Shown here piece after piece: positions 30,931 to 41,196 of a stretch of 64,000 nucleotides of DNA (its first letter is position 1; every line of letters starts with the position of its first letter). Position numbers and translations under genes: made by a program. This DNA is from an uncultured Prochlorococcus sp. (lineage in GTDB: Bacteria > Cyanobacteriota > Cyanobacteriia > PCC-6307 > Cyanobiaceae): NCBI RefSeq assembly GCF_902522795.1, contig NZ_CABYWZ010000004.1, forward strand, positions 1 through 64,000, read 5' to 3'. The notes below the pieces were generated by a model that was not told where the DNA came from, searched no databases, and worked only from the letters and a program-made list of their open reading frames with translations.

Positions 30931-32337
30931 CTATACATAAAGATCAGCCCTAGGATAGCCAATTCTCTTTTGTCTATCTATTCTACTCTTATAAAGAGCC
31001 TGCCAAAGTGCACTTAAAAGCAAAAGGATACCAAGTCTGCCCACAAACATTCCGACAATAAGAATAAATTGGCCGAAATGATTTAGTTTTGTAGTTAAAC
31101 CAATATCAAAACCAACAGTTGCAAATGCAGATATGCAAGTGAACAAAATTTCTAGGAATGTGAAAGATTCTTTCTTAACAAAGGTATTTGTTGTACTAAG
31201 CAACATTGCCATTAACAGAACAAAAAGCAAAGATCCAACTGTGATTCCAACTGCCTTTAAAATAACTTTATCTGAAATTAATCTATTGCTAATAATTACA
31301 TCTTTCTGACCTCTTAAGGTTGATCTAGTTGCAGCCATTAAAGCAATAAATGTAGTTGTTTTTATGCCTCCACCAGTACCTCCGGTACTGGCACCAATAA
31401 ACATTAGAGTCATTAATAACAATAGACCGGTATCCGATATAGAGTTCAATGAGATTGGGTAATTTGTGAAGCCTGCAGTTCTAGCACTTACTGTTTCAAA
31501 GACTGATGACATTAACCGTTCAAAAAAATTCAAATTGTTGAAAAATTGACTATTTAGCAATGATTCAGTAATAAATAATCCTAATGATCCGAATACTATT
31601 AGAGACAAACTTGTCCTAATAACTAGTCTGGAATGAAGGCTTAATTTTTTATAAGAAAGATTTCTTTTATTACTCCAAATATCATCAATAACCCGCCAAC
31701 CTAATCCACCCATAACAATGAGAAAAATAAAAACACCATTAACCAAATAATTTGCTCTATAGTCTTGAATACTATTAGACATTAAAGAAAATCCTGCATT
31801 GTTATATGCCGATATGCTGTGAAAAATTGAGGACCATAATCTTTCCCAATTATTTTGAATATCTACAAATCCAAAAGAATATAAAACAATTGCGCCCAAG
31901 GATATGATACTAATGGCAGTAATAGCAATGCTTTGAAAAGTTCGACCAATTCCTCCGACTCCAAATTCGTCTAGAGTCTTTCCTTTATCTAATCTAGTTC
32001 TTAGCTTTGCCCCCTTTACGACAAATCCCTGTAAAAATGTAGTAATAGCCATTAATCCTAGACCACCTGATAAAAGCATAAAAGCTAAAAAAACTTGGCC
32101 AAAGAAATTTAAATCAACACCAATATCTATTATGGTTAGGCCAGTAACGGTTATTGCAGAAGTAGAAGTAAAAAATGCTTCCCACAAACCAACTTTTGAA
32201 GATGAACATAATGGTGAACTCAAAATTAAAGTTCCAATGCAAATAATAAACAAGCCTGTAACAATAGTAAATTGTGGTACTGATAGCTTTTTGTAAGCAT
32301 CTTTGAACTTATACACCTTACTTGTGAATTTCACCAT
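30931..32337 (-). CDS. TrkG/KtrB-family potassium uptake membrane subunit
   Basis: TSTSAITVTGLTIID, SAYNNAGFSLM, SARTAGFTNYP, GASTGGTGGGIKTTTF selectivity-filter repeats. Confidence 0.9.
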   Translation of the reverse strand: MVKFTSKVYKFKDAYKKLSVPQFTIVTGLFIICIGTLILSSPLCSSSKVGLWEAFFTSTSAITVTGLTIIDIGVDLNFFGQVFLAFMLLSGGLGLMAITTFLQGFVVKGAKLRTRLDKGKTLDEFGVGGIGRTFQSIAITAISIISLGAIVLYSFGFVDIQNNWERLWSSIFHSISAYNNAGFSLMSNSIQDYRANYLVNGVFIFLIVMGGLGWRVIDDIWSNKRNLSYKKLSLHSRLVIRTSLSLIVFGSLGLFITESLLNSQFFNNLNFFERLMSSVFETVSARTAGFTNYPISLNSISDTGLLLLMTLMFIGASTGGTGGGIKTTTFIALMAATRSTLRGQKDVIISNRLISDKVILKAVGITVGSLLFVLLMAMLLSTTNTFVKKESFTFLEILFTCISAFATVGFDIGLTTKLNHFGQFILIVGMFVGRLGILLLLSALWQALYKSRIDRQKRIGYPRADLYV

Positions 32338-32338
32338 A

Positions 32339-34147
32339 TTACCCGTAATTTAGAATTATCAATGCAGGCACTGTAAAAGACATTATAAGTGTTAATCCAG
32401 CTCCATATTTTGCGATATCAAAAAATCTATATCTTCCAGGACCATAAACCATTAAATTTGTTTGATAACCCATTGGAGTCAAGAAAGATTGACTTGCGCC
32501 GAACAAAACAAGCATTATTAAAGCGCTTGGTGAAATGCCTAAAACATTTGAGAATTCAATAGCAACAGGCAAAATCAAAGCAACTGATGCAGCATTACTT
32601 ATAAATTGTGTAAGAAGAACTGTCGATACAAAAATTACAAATAGTGCAAAATACAGAGGCATTCCATTAAGGGCAAAGTTTAGATTGACAGCAATTAAAT
32701 CTGCTAATCCTGTTACTTGCATAGCTACACTAAAGCATGACAAAGATCCCAACAATAAAATGACGTCTAACCTAATTGATTTTTGTATCTCTGCAGGTCT
32801 TAAACATCCACAAGCTACCATGGCAATGACTGCTAAAAGGACTGAACCTACCAATGGAATATTAGAAACTGAAGGCAAAACCACCATTCCTATTGCAATT
32901 GCAATCGATATAGGTTTTTTTATCAAAAAAGGTAAGTCATCTTCGAATTGATCCAAAATAAGCAAATCATTACTAGCTTGTAAACCTCTTATTGAATCTA
33001 ATGGTGCTTGCAATAGTAAAACATCTCCAGCCCTTAAAACAGCTTGACCCAATCTCTCCTGAACAGTTTGTTGTCCTCTTCTTAATGCTAAAACTGTTGC
33101 ATTATGACGCTGCCTAAATCTTAATTCTCTCAAACTTGCACCGGCTAGAGTTGAACCAGCTGGTAACAAGGCTTCAAAGGTCTTAGTACCTTCATCATCT
33201 GAGAAAACATTAGCTCCATCGAAAGATGTTTTATTTTCTCCTAACAGAATGGTATGTTCCTGCTGCAATCTAAATAAGTCAGCCCTTGTAACGCGGATAA
33301 TTAATCTATCATCAGGTTCAATCTTTCTATCAGCCAAAGGAGGAAGCATAACTTTTCCACTTCGTTGCAATTCCAGAACATCAACGTCAAATCGTCTTTG
33401 CAATCTACTATTTCTGACAGATTGTCCAACTAATTCTGAAGTAGAGGGAATAGTAATTTCAGTAAAATAAATATTCATATCACCATTTTTAATAAACTCC
33501 TTATCTCTCCCTCTATCTGGCAAAAGCATATCAGACACAAGAATCATATAGGTTGTACCGATAAGCCACACAGGAATTCCTATTGAAGTCAAACTAAATA
33601 ATTCCAAAGCTCCATAACCTAATTGTTGACTGATATCACTTACAAGAAGATTTACTGAGCTACCTAATAATGTTAGAGTTCCACCGAGTAAAGTAGCAAA
33701 AGAAAGAGGTAATAAAACTTTTGATGGTGATATATTTCTTCTCTCGCACCAACTTTCAATTAAAGGTAACAAAGATGCTACTACTGGAGTATTAGGAACA
33801 ATTCCTGATATTGGAGCAATCAAAAAAGCTATTAAAGAAATTAATTTCCTTGGAGTTCTAATATTTTCAGAAGAAATCAATTCTCTTACTCTGTCTAAGG
33901 CACCACTCTTAAATAATGCAGAGGAAACTGCAAACAAACCCATAAGGGTAATTAATGACGGGCTACCAAATCCAGCTAAAGCTTTTTCAGGAGAAAGAAC
34001 CCCAGTAGCTATAAATATTCCAACACATAACAAACCAGTCAATTCTGGCGCAATAGTATTTTTAATAAACAAAATTATTGACATTATTAAAACAACTACC
34101 GTTATAAACGCATCAAAATTATGACTAACTGCTGCAATTAAATTCAT
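32339..34147 (-). CDS. SLC13-family permease with two internal TrkA-C (RCK-C) domains
   Basis: Transporter halves (PVVASLLPLIE, ISNAASVALILPVAIEF) around two segments ending in DDRLIIRV.. and GDVLLLQAP. Confidence 0.85.
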   Translation of the reverse strand: MNLIAAVSHNFDAFITVVVLIMSIILFIKNTIAPELTGLLCVGIFIATGVLSPEKALAGFGSPSLITLMGLFAVSSALFKSGALDRVRELISSENIRTPRKLISLIAFLIAPISGIVPNTPVVASLLPLIESWCERRNISPSKVLLPLSFATLLGGTLTLLGSSVNLLVSDISQQLGYGALELFSLTSIGIPVWLIGTTYMILVSDMLLPDRGRDKEFIKNGDMNIYFTEITIPSTSELVGQSVRNSRLQRRFDVDVLELQRSGKVMLPPLADRKIEPDDRLIIRVTRADLFRLQQEHTILLGENKTSFDGANVFSDDEGTKTFEALLPAGSTLAGASLRELRFRQRHNATVLALRRGQQTVQERLGQAVLRAGDVLLLQAPLDSIRGLQASNDLLILDQFEDDLPFLIKKPISIAIAIGMVVLPSVSNIPLVGSVLLAVIAMVACGCLRPAEIQKSIRLDVILLLGSLSCFSVAMQVTGLADLIAVNLNFALNGMPLYFALFVIFVSTVLLTQFISNAASVALILPVAIEFSNVLGISPSALIMLVLFGASQSFLTPMGYQTNLMVYGPGRYRFFDIAKYGAGLTLIMSFTVPALIILNYG

Positions 34148-34196
34148 ACGAAACTTATTTAACTCAATATACCCAAAAACAATATTTCAAAAAAGT

Positions 34197-35390
34197 TTAA
34201 TTGGAATTATCTTTTTTAAGAAACTTTTTAAAAATAGATTTTTTTTGGATTATCCAGGAAGATGCAGATTTTAAGCTTTCAGTAATTTCAGGCAACTTGG
34301 AAGCATATATAAGTCTTCTTGCCTCAAAAGCCAATTTTCCAGATAATGTAACCCCAAGCCCAGAAATTGAAGCTTCTCCTATTCCTAAGCTAATCATTTC
34401 ACCATTGTCTTTAAATTCAAAGGGTAAAGGATCCTTTCCTTGAATTAAAAGTTCTAAATTGTTAGCCAGATGATTTCCTTCCTGCATAGCGACCTGAGCA
34501 GTTATAGGTAAATCCTCCATTCCCTCAATAACTGAAATATCGCCAATAGCAAAACAGTTTTTATAATTTTCTATTTGCAAATTATTATTAACTAAAATTC
34601 GTCCAAATTTTTTTACTATTTGATCAGTTTCTAAGTAAGACAAATTAGGTTTAACACCTGCAGTCCAAATAACAATATCTTTATCTAAAGAAGTTATTCC
34701 AGCCTTACTAGAAATACTAATCTTAGTTTCCGAGACTTCTTTAACTGAGGAATTCAAAAGAACGTTAATTTTTCTTTTTTCTAATGCCTTCTCTGCTTGT
34801 TCTCTATTAAAAACTTTGTTTTTATTAAGGATTTCGTTTGATTTTTCTATTACATTAATTTCAAATTGGTCTATAAATATATCTTTAATTTTGCATGCCA
34901 ACTCGATACCAGAGGGACCACCTCCAACTATGAATAACTTTTTATGCAAAGCATTATCTTGTGATTTTTTTAAAATAGAATTTAATTTATTTAGATCATG
35001 AACATCATTAAAAAAATAACAATTTTCATCTACACCTTTTACAAAAAAACTATTTGGAATAGATCCTGTACAGATAACAAGATACTGATAACTTAATTTT
35101 AAATCGTCAATAAATTCAAGAATATTTTCTTTGAAGTAAATCTTGGTTAAACAATTTTTTAAAAAGGTTATACCCGCATCAGAAAAAATTTTTGCAAATT
35201 TTGGGCTGGCTTCCCAACTTCTTATTTCTTTACTTAAAACTTCATACATTAAAGGTTTAAATAAAAAGTTAGTTTCAGAATCAACCACAAGAATCGGTAA
35301 AGAAGGATTAAGATTCTTTAAATTCAAAGCAAATGTCATACCTGCAAAACCTGCTCCAACTATTACTATTGGTTTTTGTATTGATTTCAT
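34197..35390 (-). CDS. type II NADH dehydrogenase-like FAD/NAD(P)-binding oxidoreductase
   Basis: IVGAGFAGMTFAL, GGGPSGIELACK, IWTAGVKPN, FAIGD. Confidence 0.85.
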   Translation of the reverse strand: MKSIQKPIVIVGAGFAGMTFALNLKNLNPSLPILVVDSETNFLFKPLMYEVLSKEIRSWEASPKFAKIFSDAGITFLKNCLTKIYFKENILEFIDDLKLSYQYLVICTGSIPNSFFVKGVDENCYFFNDVHDLNKLNSILKKSQDNALHKKLFIVGGGPSGIELACKIKDIFIDQFEINVIEKSNEILNKNKVFNREQAEKALEKRKINVLLNSSVKEVSETKISISSKAGITSLDKDIVIWTAGVKPNLSYLETDQIVKKFGRILVNNNLQIENYKNCFAIGDISVIEGMEDLPITAQVAMQEGNHLANNLELLIQGKDPLPFEFKDNGEMISLGIGEASISGLGVTLSGKLAFEARRLIYASKLPEITESLKSASSWIIQKKSIFKKFLKKDNSN

Positions 35391-35485
35391 TAGAGAAATA
35401 TTGTTATGCGTAAATGTATTATTAAACTATACGAATAATTTTAAAATTGAGCGAAATAAAATTAAACTCATAACCAAACTGAATA

Positions 35486-36208
35486 ATGATTGAAAAAATC
35501 CAAAAAGATATTCGAACCAACTTGAGGAAATATAATCAAGAACTAGTAGATATGAAGCCTCAAGAAATGCTTACATGGGGTTATGAAAAGTTTGATAATC
35601 AATTTGCTATTACAACAAGTTTTGGTATACAGTCATCAGTTCTTTTAGATACGGTCAGTAAATTACATCTACAAAAAAAAATCAAAATATTTTGGATTGA
35701 TACGGGTTACCTTCCTCAAGAAACATATCATTATGCTGAAAAGCTTATTGATAATTTATCCCTAGAAGTTGAAGTTCTGCAAAGTGAATTATCTCCAGCA
35801 AGAATGGAGGCCAAATACGGAAAACTTTGGGAAACTAATAAAGAGAGTGATTTAGATAAGTATCATGAATTGAGAAAGATAAAACCTTTAGAAAATGGTC
35901 TAGAAAAATATGATATTGTTTGTTGGGCAAGCGGTGTTAGATCAAGTCAAACAGAAAATAGAAACAAAATGAAATTCATAGACTTAATTCGTCAAAGACT
36001 CTCTTTAAGACCTTTATTAAATTGGACAAATAAAGATATTTTTTATTACATGGAAGAGAATAATTTACCTGCCCATCCACTTTTTATCAAAGGTTATTCT
36101 ACTGTAGGAGATTGGCATTCAAGCAGTCCCGATGGTAGTGGAGCAAAGGGCAGAGATACAAGATTTAGGGGGATTAAACAAGAATGTGGAATACACACTA
36201 ATAATTAA
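35486..36208 (+). CDS. cysH: phosphoadenylylsulfate (PAPS/APS) reductase
   Basis: TTSFGIQSSVLLD, WIDTGYLPQETY, C-terminal KQECGIHTN. Confidence 0.92.
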   Translation: MIEKIQKDIRTNLRKYNQELVDMKPQEMLTWGYEKFDNQFAITTSFGIQSSVLLDTVSKLHLQKKIKIFWIDTGYLPQETYHYAEKLIDNLSLEVEVLQSELSPARMEAKYGKLWETNKESDLDKYHELRKIKPLENGLEKYDIVCWASGVRSSQTENRNKMKFIDLIRQRLSLRPLLNWTNKDIFYYMEENNLPAHPLFIKGYSTVGDWHSSSPDGSGAKGRDTRFRGIKQECGIHTNN

Positions 36209-36223
36209 ATTGATCATAAAACA

Positions 36224-36904
36224 ATGGTCTCAGATATAAATTTTTTATTAGTAGGTAATAGTAGGCTTCATTGGGCAAAATATTCTATAAATCAATCTCA
36301 ATTCTTCCATACCAAAAAAGAGCAAAAAGTTCCCGAAACTATAGATCTTGATCAATTAATTTGGGCTTCTGTAGGAAAACTACCAAATTTTTTGCTGAAA
36401 AAAGAAAATGAAATAAAAACTAAAGATATTCAGTTATCAAATCTTCCTGATTATTTTGGAGTTGATAGAGCTCTTGCCTGTATTGCCGCTTTAAAAATTA
36501 TTGAAAACCCTTTCAAAAAAGATTTGCTAATTGCAGATTTTGGAACAATATTATCAATAACAAAATTGAATTCAAATGGATCTATTATTGGTGGTCAACT
36601 TCTTCCAGGTTTTCTAACACAATTAAAATCTATGGAACAAAATACAAAAAATCTTAAAGTTCCCAAAAAATATGATATTCCGATCAAAGATTTTTTAATT
36701 AATACAGAAGACGCAATTTTAAAAGGAGTAATCAACTCTCTTAATGGCGTGATTAATAGTTTATTTAATCCCGAAAAGGATATTTTAATAATCTGTGGAG
36801 GAGACTCTCAATTATTCACAAAATCTCAAAATACTCAAAAAGAAAATATTATCAATGCTCCTAATTTAGTTATGGAGGGGATGATTATTCACCATCTTTC
36901 CTAG
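36224..36904 (+). CDS. coaX: type III pantothenate kinase
   Basis: LLVGNSRLHWAK, GVDRALACIAALK, LIADFGTILSITKL, IIGGQLLPG. Confidence 0.82.
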   Translation: MVSDINFLLVGNSRLHWAKYSINQSQFFHTKKEQKVPETIDLDQLIWASVGKLPNFLLKKENEIKTKDIQLSNLPDYFGVDRALACIAALKIIENPFKKDLLIADFGTILSITKLNSNGSIIGGQLLPGFLTQLKSMEQNTKNLKVPKKYDIPIKDFLINTEDAILKGVINSLNGVINSLFNPEKDILIICGGDSQLFTKSQNTQKENIINAPNLVMEGMIIHHLS

Positions 36905-37368
36905 CTTAACCCGAGGTCTGCAATTATATGATCAGCCATTATTGCTGCTTTTACCTTTAAATAAATTTTTTCAATGTTACCTTCAGTATCAATTAAAAAA
37001 GTATTTCTTATCATTCCCATATATTCTTTTCCCATAAATTTCTTCAGCCCATAGCTATCGTAATCACAAGAAACTTTAAAAGGTTCAGGATCAGTCAAAA
37101 GAATAAAAGGTAAATTAAATTTTTCTACAAACTTCTGATGAGAGGAAGCATTATCTTTACTAATACCAAGCACAACAATATTATTTTTTTGGAGTAAATC
37201 CCAATTCTCTTTAAAATTACATGCTTCCTTAGTACATCCTGGAGTATTATCTTTTGGATAAAAATATAGTATTATTCTTTTACCTTTAAAATCACTAAGA
37301 GAGACATCTTTCTCAAAAGAATCTTTTAATTTAAATTCTGGTGCTTTGTCGCCAACCTTAAGAGCCAT
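36901..37368 (-). CDS. bcp: peroxiredoxin, BCP/PrxQ type
   Basis: YFYPKDNTPGCTKEACNFKENW; start at MALKVGDKAPEF (ATG complement at 37366-37368) preferred. Confidence 0.88.
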   Translation of the reverse strand: MALKVGDKAPEFKLKDSFEKDVSLSDFKGKRIILYFYPKDNTPGCTKEACNFKENWDLLQKNNIVVLGISKDNASSHQKFVEKFNLPFILLTDPEPFKVSCDYDSYGLKKFMGKEYMGMIRNTFLIDTEGNIEKIYLKVKAAIMADHIIADLGLS

Positions 37369-38024
37369 TGAAATTATTAAATGAGTATGAATATAAAATA
37401 CCAAAAATTTGGTTTTATGAGATTAAAGGTGTGCAAGATGTCGCAACTGTAGAAGAAATTAAAACTGCAAAAAACCTAACGAATTCAAGATCAAAGATTT
37501 TCTTAGAAACAAGAGCTTATTTGCGACAATCACTTTCAACACTTTTTGATTTAGACCCCCTAGAAATTCCAATTAATGCTCATCCAGGAGAACCTCCAAG
37601 TTTACCTTCTGGCATGGGACATATTAGTTTAAGTCATTGTAAAGATGTCATTACTATAGTCTGGCATAAAAGCAAAATAGGGATTGATATTGAAAGAACA
37701 GATAGAAATTTTAACCATATAAAATTCGCAGAAAAATATTTTTTTCATACCAATAAATCTAACCATAATAATTATTTAACAAAAAACATGATACTTAATC
37801 AATGGTGCGCTGTTGAAGCGGCAATAAAATGGGATCATGGAAAATTAGCTAAAGACATAAACCATTGGCAATTTTTTGAAAACCCAAAAGAGTTAATTCA
37901 TAAGAAGAAAAATATACATTTAAGTTATTCTCAGATTAACTTCCATAATTGGACTATCGCTTTAGCCTACGAAGAAAAAACTTCTTTTAATCCTGAGATT
38001 ATTTGTTGTTCGAAAATTTTTTAG
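37368..38024 (+). CDS. 4'-phosphopantetheinyl transferase (Sfp/HetI type)
   Basis: SLSHCKDVITIVWHKSKIGIDIERTDR, WCAVEAAIKW; probable TTG start. Confidence 0.82.
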   Translation: MKLLNEYEYKIPKIWFYEIKGVQDVATVEEIKTAKNLTNSRSKIFLETRAYLRQSLSTLFDLDPLEIPINAHPGEPPSLPSGMGHISLSHCKDVITIVWHKSKIGIDIERTDRNFNHIKFAEKYFFHTNKSNHNNYLTKNMILNQWCAVEAAIKWDHGKLAKDINHWQFFENPKELIHKKKNIHLSYSQINFHNWTIALAYEEKTSFNPEIICCSKIF

Positions 38025-39310
38025 TTTTCTTTTCTTCTAAGCAGTTTTTCATATTGAGTTTTTTCCCATCCATTATTATTTGTGTCCCATATTTTTAAAC
38101 CTTTTAAAGATTTAGGCAGATATTCTTGTGCGACCCAATTACCTGGATAATTATGAGGATTGACATAACTATTAGAATTATTTTTTAAATGAAGTGGAAC
38201 ATCAAAAGCATTTGTAGATTTGATTGTTTCAATTGCTGTAAAAATACTTTTCATACTATTACTTTTTGGAGATATGGCTAAATATAAAGAAGCCTGCGTT
38301 AAAAAATATAATCCTTCTGGAAAACCAACTCTATCAAAAGCATCACAACAGGATTGTACAACTACTATGGCATTAGGATCAGCTAATCCAATATCTTCAC
38401 TGGCAGATATAAGTAGTCTTCTAAAAATAAAATTAGGGTCTTCCCCAGCCTCCAGCATATTCGCAAGCCAGAATAAAGTTGCATCTAGATCAGAGCCTCT
38501 TATTGACTTGATAAAGGCACTTATTACATCATAATGATTTTGACCATTTTTATCGTAAACAATATTTTTCTTTTGAAGTGCATCCTCTGCTATTGAGAGA
38601 TTAATGTTGATTTCTTTTGCATCATTTTCTGCAGTTGTTTCTATGGCCATCTCTAACGCATTTATTAATGTTCTTGCATCTCCGCCAGAAAATTTAATTA
38701 AATGACTTATAGCATCTTGAGTTAAAAAAATCTTTTTTGAATCTTTTTGTTTTGAATAGTGAGTAATGACTTTTTGTATTATTTTCTTCAAATCATTTTC
38801 TGCCAAAGGAAGTAAAGTAAAAATACGAGACCTGCTAACAAGCGCTTTATTAACAGCAAAGAAAGGGTTTTCAGTTGTAGCACCAATAAAAGTTATCGTT
38901 CCATTTTCTATTGAAGGTAATAAAGCATCTTGCTGAACTGCTGTAAATCTATGAACCTCATCGATAAATAAGATTGTTTTTCTTTTTGAATTTATTAATC
39001 TATCTTTTGCATTAGCGATTTCATTTCTTAATTCTTTAACGCTTGATAATACTGCATTTAACTTAATTAATTTTGACCGCGTATTAGAGGAAATAATTTC
39101 AATTAGAGTAGTTTTTCCAACGCCTGGAGGGCCAGAAAAAATAAAATTACTAACCTTATCGTTTAATATTGCACTTCTTAAAAGCGAATTCTCATTGAGG
39201 ATTGGTTGTTGACCAAAAAAATCTTCCAAATTCTTTGGTCTTAATTTATCTGCCAAAGGTGCATTATTTTCTATTTGAGAATTATTAGGAAATAAATTTT
39301 CTGAATGCAT
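38021..39310 (-). CDS. rarA: replication-associated recombination protein A (RarA/MgsA AAA ATPase)
   Basis: PLADKLRPKNLEDFFGQQ, GPPGVGKTTL, FIDEVHRF, GATTENPFF. Confidence 0.9.
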   Translation of the reverse strand: MHSENLFPNNSQIENNAPLADKLRPKNLEDFFGQQPILNENSLLRSAILNDKVSNFIFSGPPGVGKTTLIEIISSNTRSKLIKLNAVLSSVKELRNEIANAKDRLINSKRKTILFIDEVHRFTAVQQDALLPSIENGTITFIGATTENPFFAVNKALVSRSRIFTLLPLAENDLKKIIQKVITHYSKQKDSKKIFLTQDAISHLIKFSGGDARTLINALEMAIETTAENDAKEININLSIAEDALQKKNIVYDKNGQNHYDVISAFIKSIRGSDLDATLFWLANMLEAGEDPNFIFRRLLISASEDIGLADPNAIVVVQSCCDAFDRVGFPEGLYFLTQASLYLAISPKSNSMKSIFTAIETIKSTNAFDVPLHLKNNSNSYVNPHNYPGNWVAQEYLPKSLKGLKIWDTNNNGWEKTQYEKLLRRKEN

Positions 39311-39343
39311 ATAAATAAAATCAAAAAATCATTACTTTCAATT

Positions 39344-40981
39344 CTATGTAATTACTGTAGGAGTTTCCATTTGAGTAAGTTTTGAAATGTTTAATAAAGT
39401 ATCTAAATCATTTATTAGAGGTTTCAAAGCGAGCTGAGGATTTAAGGAAAGATTCTGTTGAGGATTGAAAAATTTCTCAAAGTAAAGTCTTAATGTTGCC
39501 CCTTTAGTTCCAGTTCCAGAAAGGCGCACAATTACCCGGGAATTATCATCAAGTACCAACCTTAAACCTTGATTTTCACTTATAGAATTATCAACGGGAT
39601 CTAAATATGAAAAGTTATCTGCAATTTTAACTAAATGGCCAGCAAAATTATTGCCTTTTAAAGTTTCGAGCATAGAAGATAGATTATCAAAGATTTGATT
39701 AGCGATATTTGAGGGAATTGCCTCATAATCATGTCTTGAATAATAATTCCTACCAAATTGTTTCCAATGATTCTGCATCAAATCATTTACCGAACATTTT
39801 TTCTCAGCCAAAACTTGTAACCAATACAAAACTGCCCATAATCCATCTTTCTCTCTTACATGATTACTTCCTGTTCCGAAACTTTCTTCTCCACATAAAG
39901 TAATTAAATTAGAATCCAAAAGATTTCCAAAAAACTTCCAACCAGTAGGTGTCTCGAAACAGGGTATATTTAATGCTCGAGCAACATTATCAACTGCTGA
40001 GCTAGTTGGCATGGATCGTGCCACTCCTGTAATACCATCTTTATACCCAGGTACACAGTTTGTGTTAGCAGTAATAACTGCAAGACTATCACTAGGATTT
40101 ACAAAACATGCACTTCCTAAGATCATATTCCTATCTCCATCTCCATCGCATGCAGCACCAAAACTATAAGATTTTTTATTTAATAACAAATCAGCTAATT
40201 GAGATGCGTAAGTAAGATTAGGATCAGGATGTAAACCTCCAAAATCTTTTAATGGGTTACCATTCATAACGCAATCATGTGCAAGACCCATTTTTTCAAC
40301 AAAAATATTTTTTGCATATGGACCTGTAACTGCATTCATTGCATCAAAGATTAACGAGAAGTCTTTTTTTAAAAAATCACTAATTTGATCAAAATCAAAA
40401 ATTTTCTCCATCAAATTCGAATAATCTTTCAATCCATCAATAATTTCTAAGGTAGTTTCACCGTAAGAATAAGTTCCAAATTCACTAATATCAGGTAGTT
40501 GAATTTTACAAATTTTATAACAAGTTAGAAATTGTGAAGCCTTGAAAATTTTATTAGTAATTATCTCAGGAGCTGGACCACCATTAGAGATATTCAATTT
40601 CACTCCAAAATCGCCATCAATCCCCCCAGGATTATGGCTTGCAGAAAGAATAATTCCACCAATAGCTTTTTCTTTTCTAATTAAGTGTGATGTCGCAGGA
40701 GTAGATAATAAACCGAATTTTGGAACAATAACCTTTTGAACTTTATGAGCAACGCATATTTGCACAATTTTATCTATTGCTTCTATATTGCCATATCTTC
40801 CATCACCACCAACTACTAATGTTGAACCTTGTAAATCTTCCAATGATTGTAAGATTGCTTCAATAAAAATTTCTAGATAATGTTCCTCCTGAAACTTTAA
40901 AGTACTTTTTCTTAAACCAGAAGTTCCTGGTTTTTGATCTAAAAAAGGAGAATTTATTTTAACTACATTAACTTCAGTCAT
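39344..40981 (-). CDS. pgm: phosphoglucomutase, alpha-D-glucose specific
   Basis: QKPGTSGLRKST, ASHNPGGIDGDFGVK, CDGDGDRNMILG, LCGEESFGTGSNHVREKDG. Confidence 0.92.
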   Translation of the reverse strand: MTEVNVVKINSPFLDQKPGTSGLRKSTLKFQEEHYLEIFIEAILQSLEDLQGSTLVVGGDGRYGNIEAIDKIVQICVAHKVQKVIVPKFGLLSTPATSHLIRKEKAIGGIILSASHNPGGIDGDFGVKLNISNGGPAPEIITNKIFKASQFLTCYKICKIQLPDISEFGTYSYGETTLEIIDGLKDYSNLMEKIFDFDQISDFLKKDFSLIFDAMNAVTGPYAKNIFVEKMGLAHDCVMNGNPLKDFGGLHPDPNLTYASQLADLLLNKKSYSFGAACDGDGDRNMILGSACFVNPSDSLAVITANTNCVPGYKDGITGVARSMPTSSAVDNVARALNIPCFETPTGWKFFGNLLDSNLITLCGEESFGTGSNHVREKDGLWAVLYWLQVLAEKKCSVNDLMQNHWKQFGRNYYSRHDYEAIPSNIANQIFDNLSSMLETLKGNNFAGHLVKIADNFSYLDPVDNSISENQGLRLVLDDNSRVIVRLSGTGTKGATLRLYFEKFFNPQQNLSLNPQLALKPLINDLDTLLNISKLTQMETPTVIT

Positions 40982-41013
40982 ATTTTTAAGAAACTTCCAA
41001 AAATCTAACTAAA

Positions 41014-41184
41014 TTAATGAGGCATTTCGGAAGTTCTTAACATAGCGATAAACCATAACGAAGAAATTAGTAATGCACTGAGAATTCCATAATTAACACC
41101 GAATTTAGAAATTGTAATAGGAACTATTAGTGGAAATGTTAATGCTCCAAATAAGGGAGTAAAAGCTACAATTTTTTTCAGCAT
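41014..41184 (-). CDS. small conserved membrane protein
   Basis: 56-aa ORF MLKKIVAFTPLFGALTFPLIVPITISKFGVNYGILSALLISSLWFIAMLRTSEMPH; absent from ORF track. Confidence 0.65.
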   Translation of the reverse strand: MLKKIVAFTPLFGALTFPLIVPITISKFGVNYGILSALLISSLWFIAMLRTSEMPH

Positions 41185-41196
41185 TAATTTAATTAA

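Noticed and set aside
30545-30940. 131-aa ORF antisense to the TrkA-like gene
   Set aside because: Low-complexity Cys/Ser/Phe/Tyr composition; shadow ORF.
32535-32951. 138-aa ORF antisense to SLC13 permease
   Set aside because: Shadow ORF inside a well-supported transporter gene.
35143-35493. 116-aa plus-strand ORF upstream of cysH
   Set aside because: Mostly antisense to the NDH-2-like gene; extends only a short way into the intergenic region.
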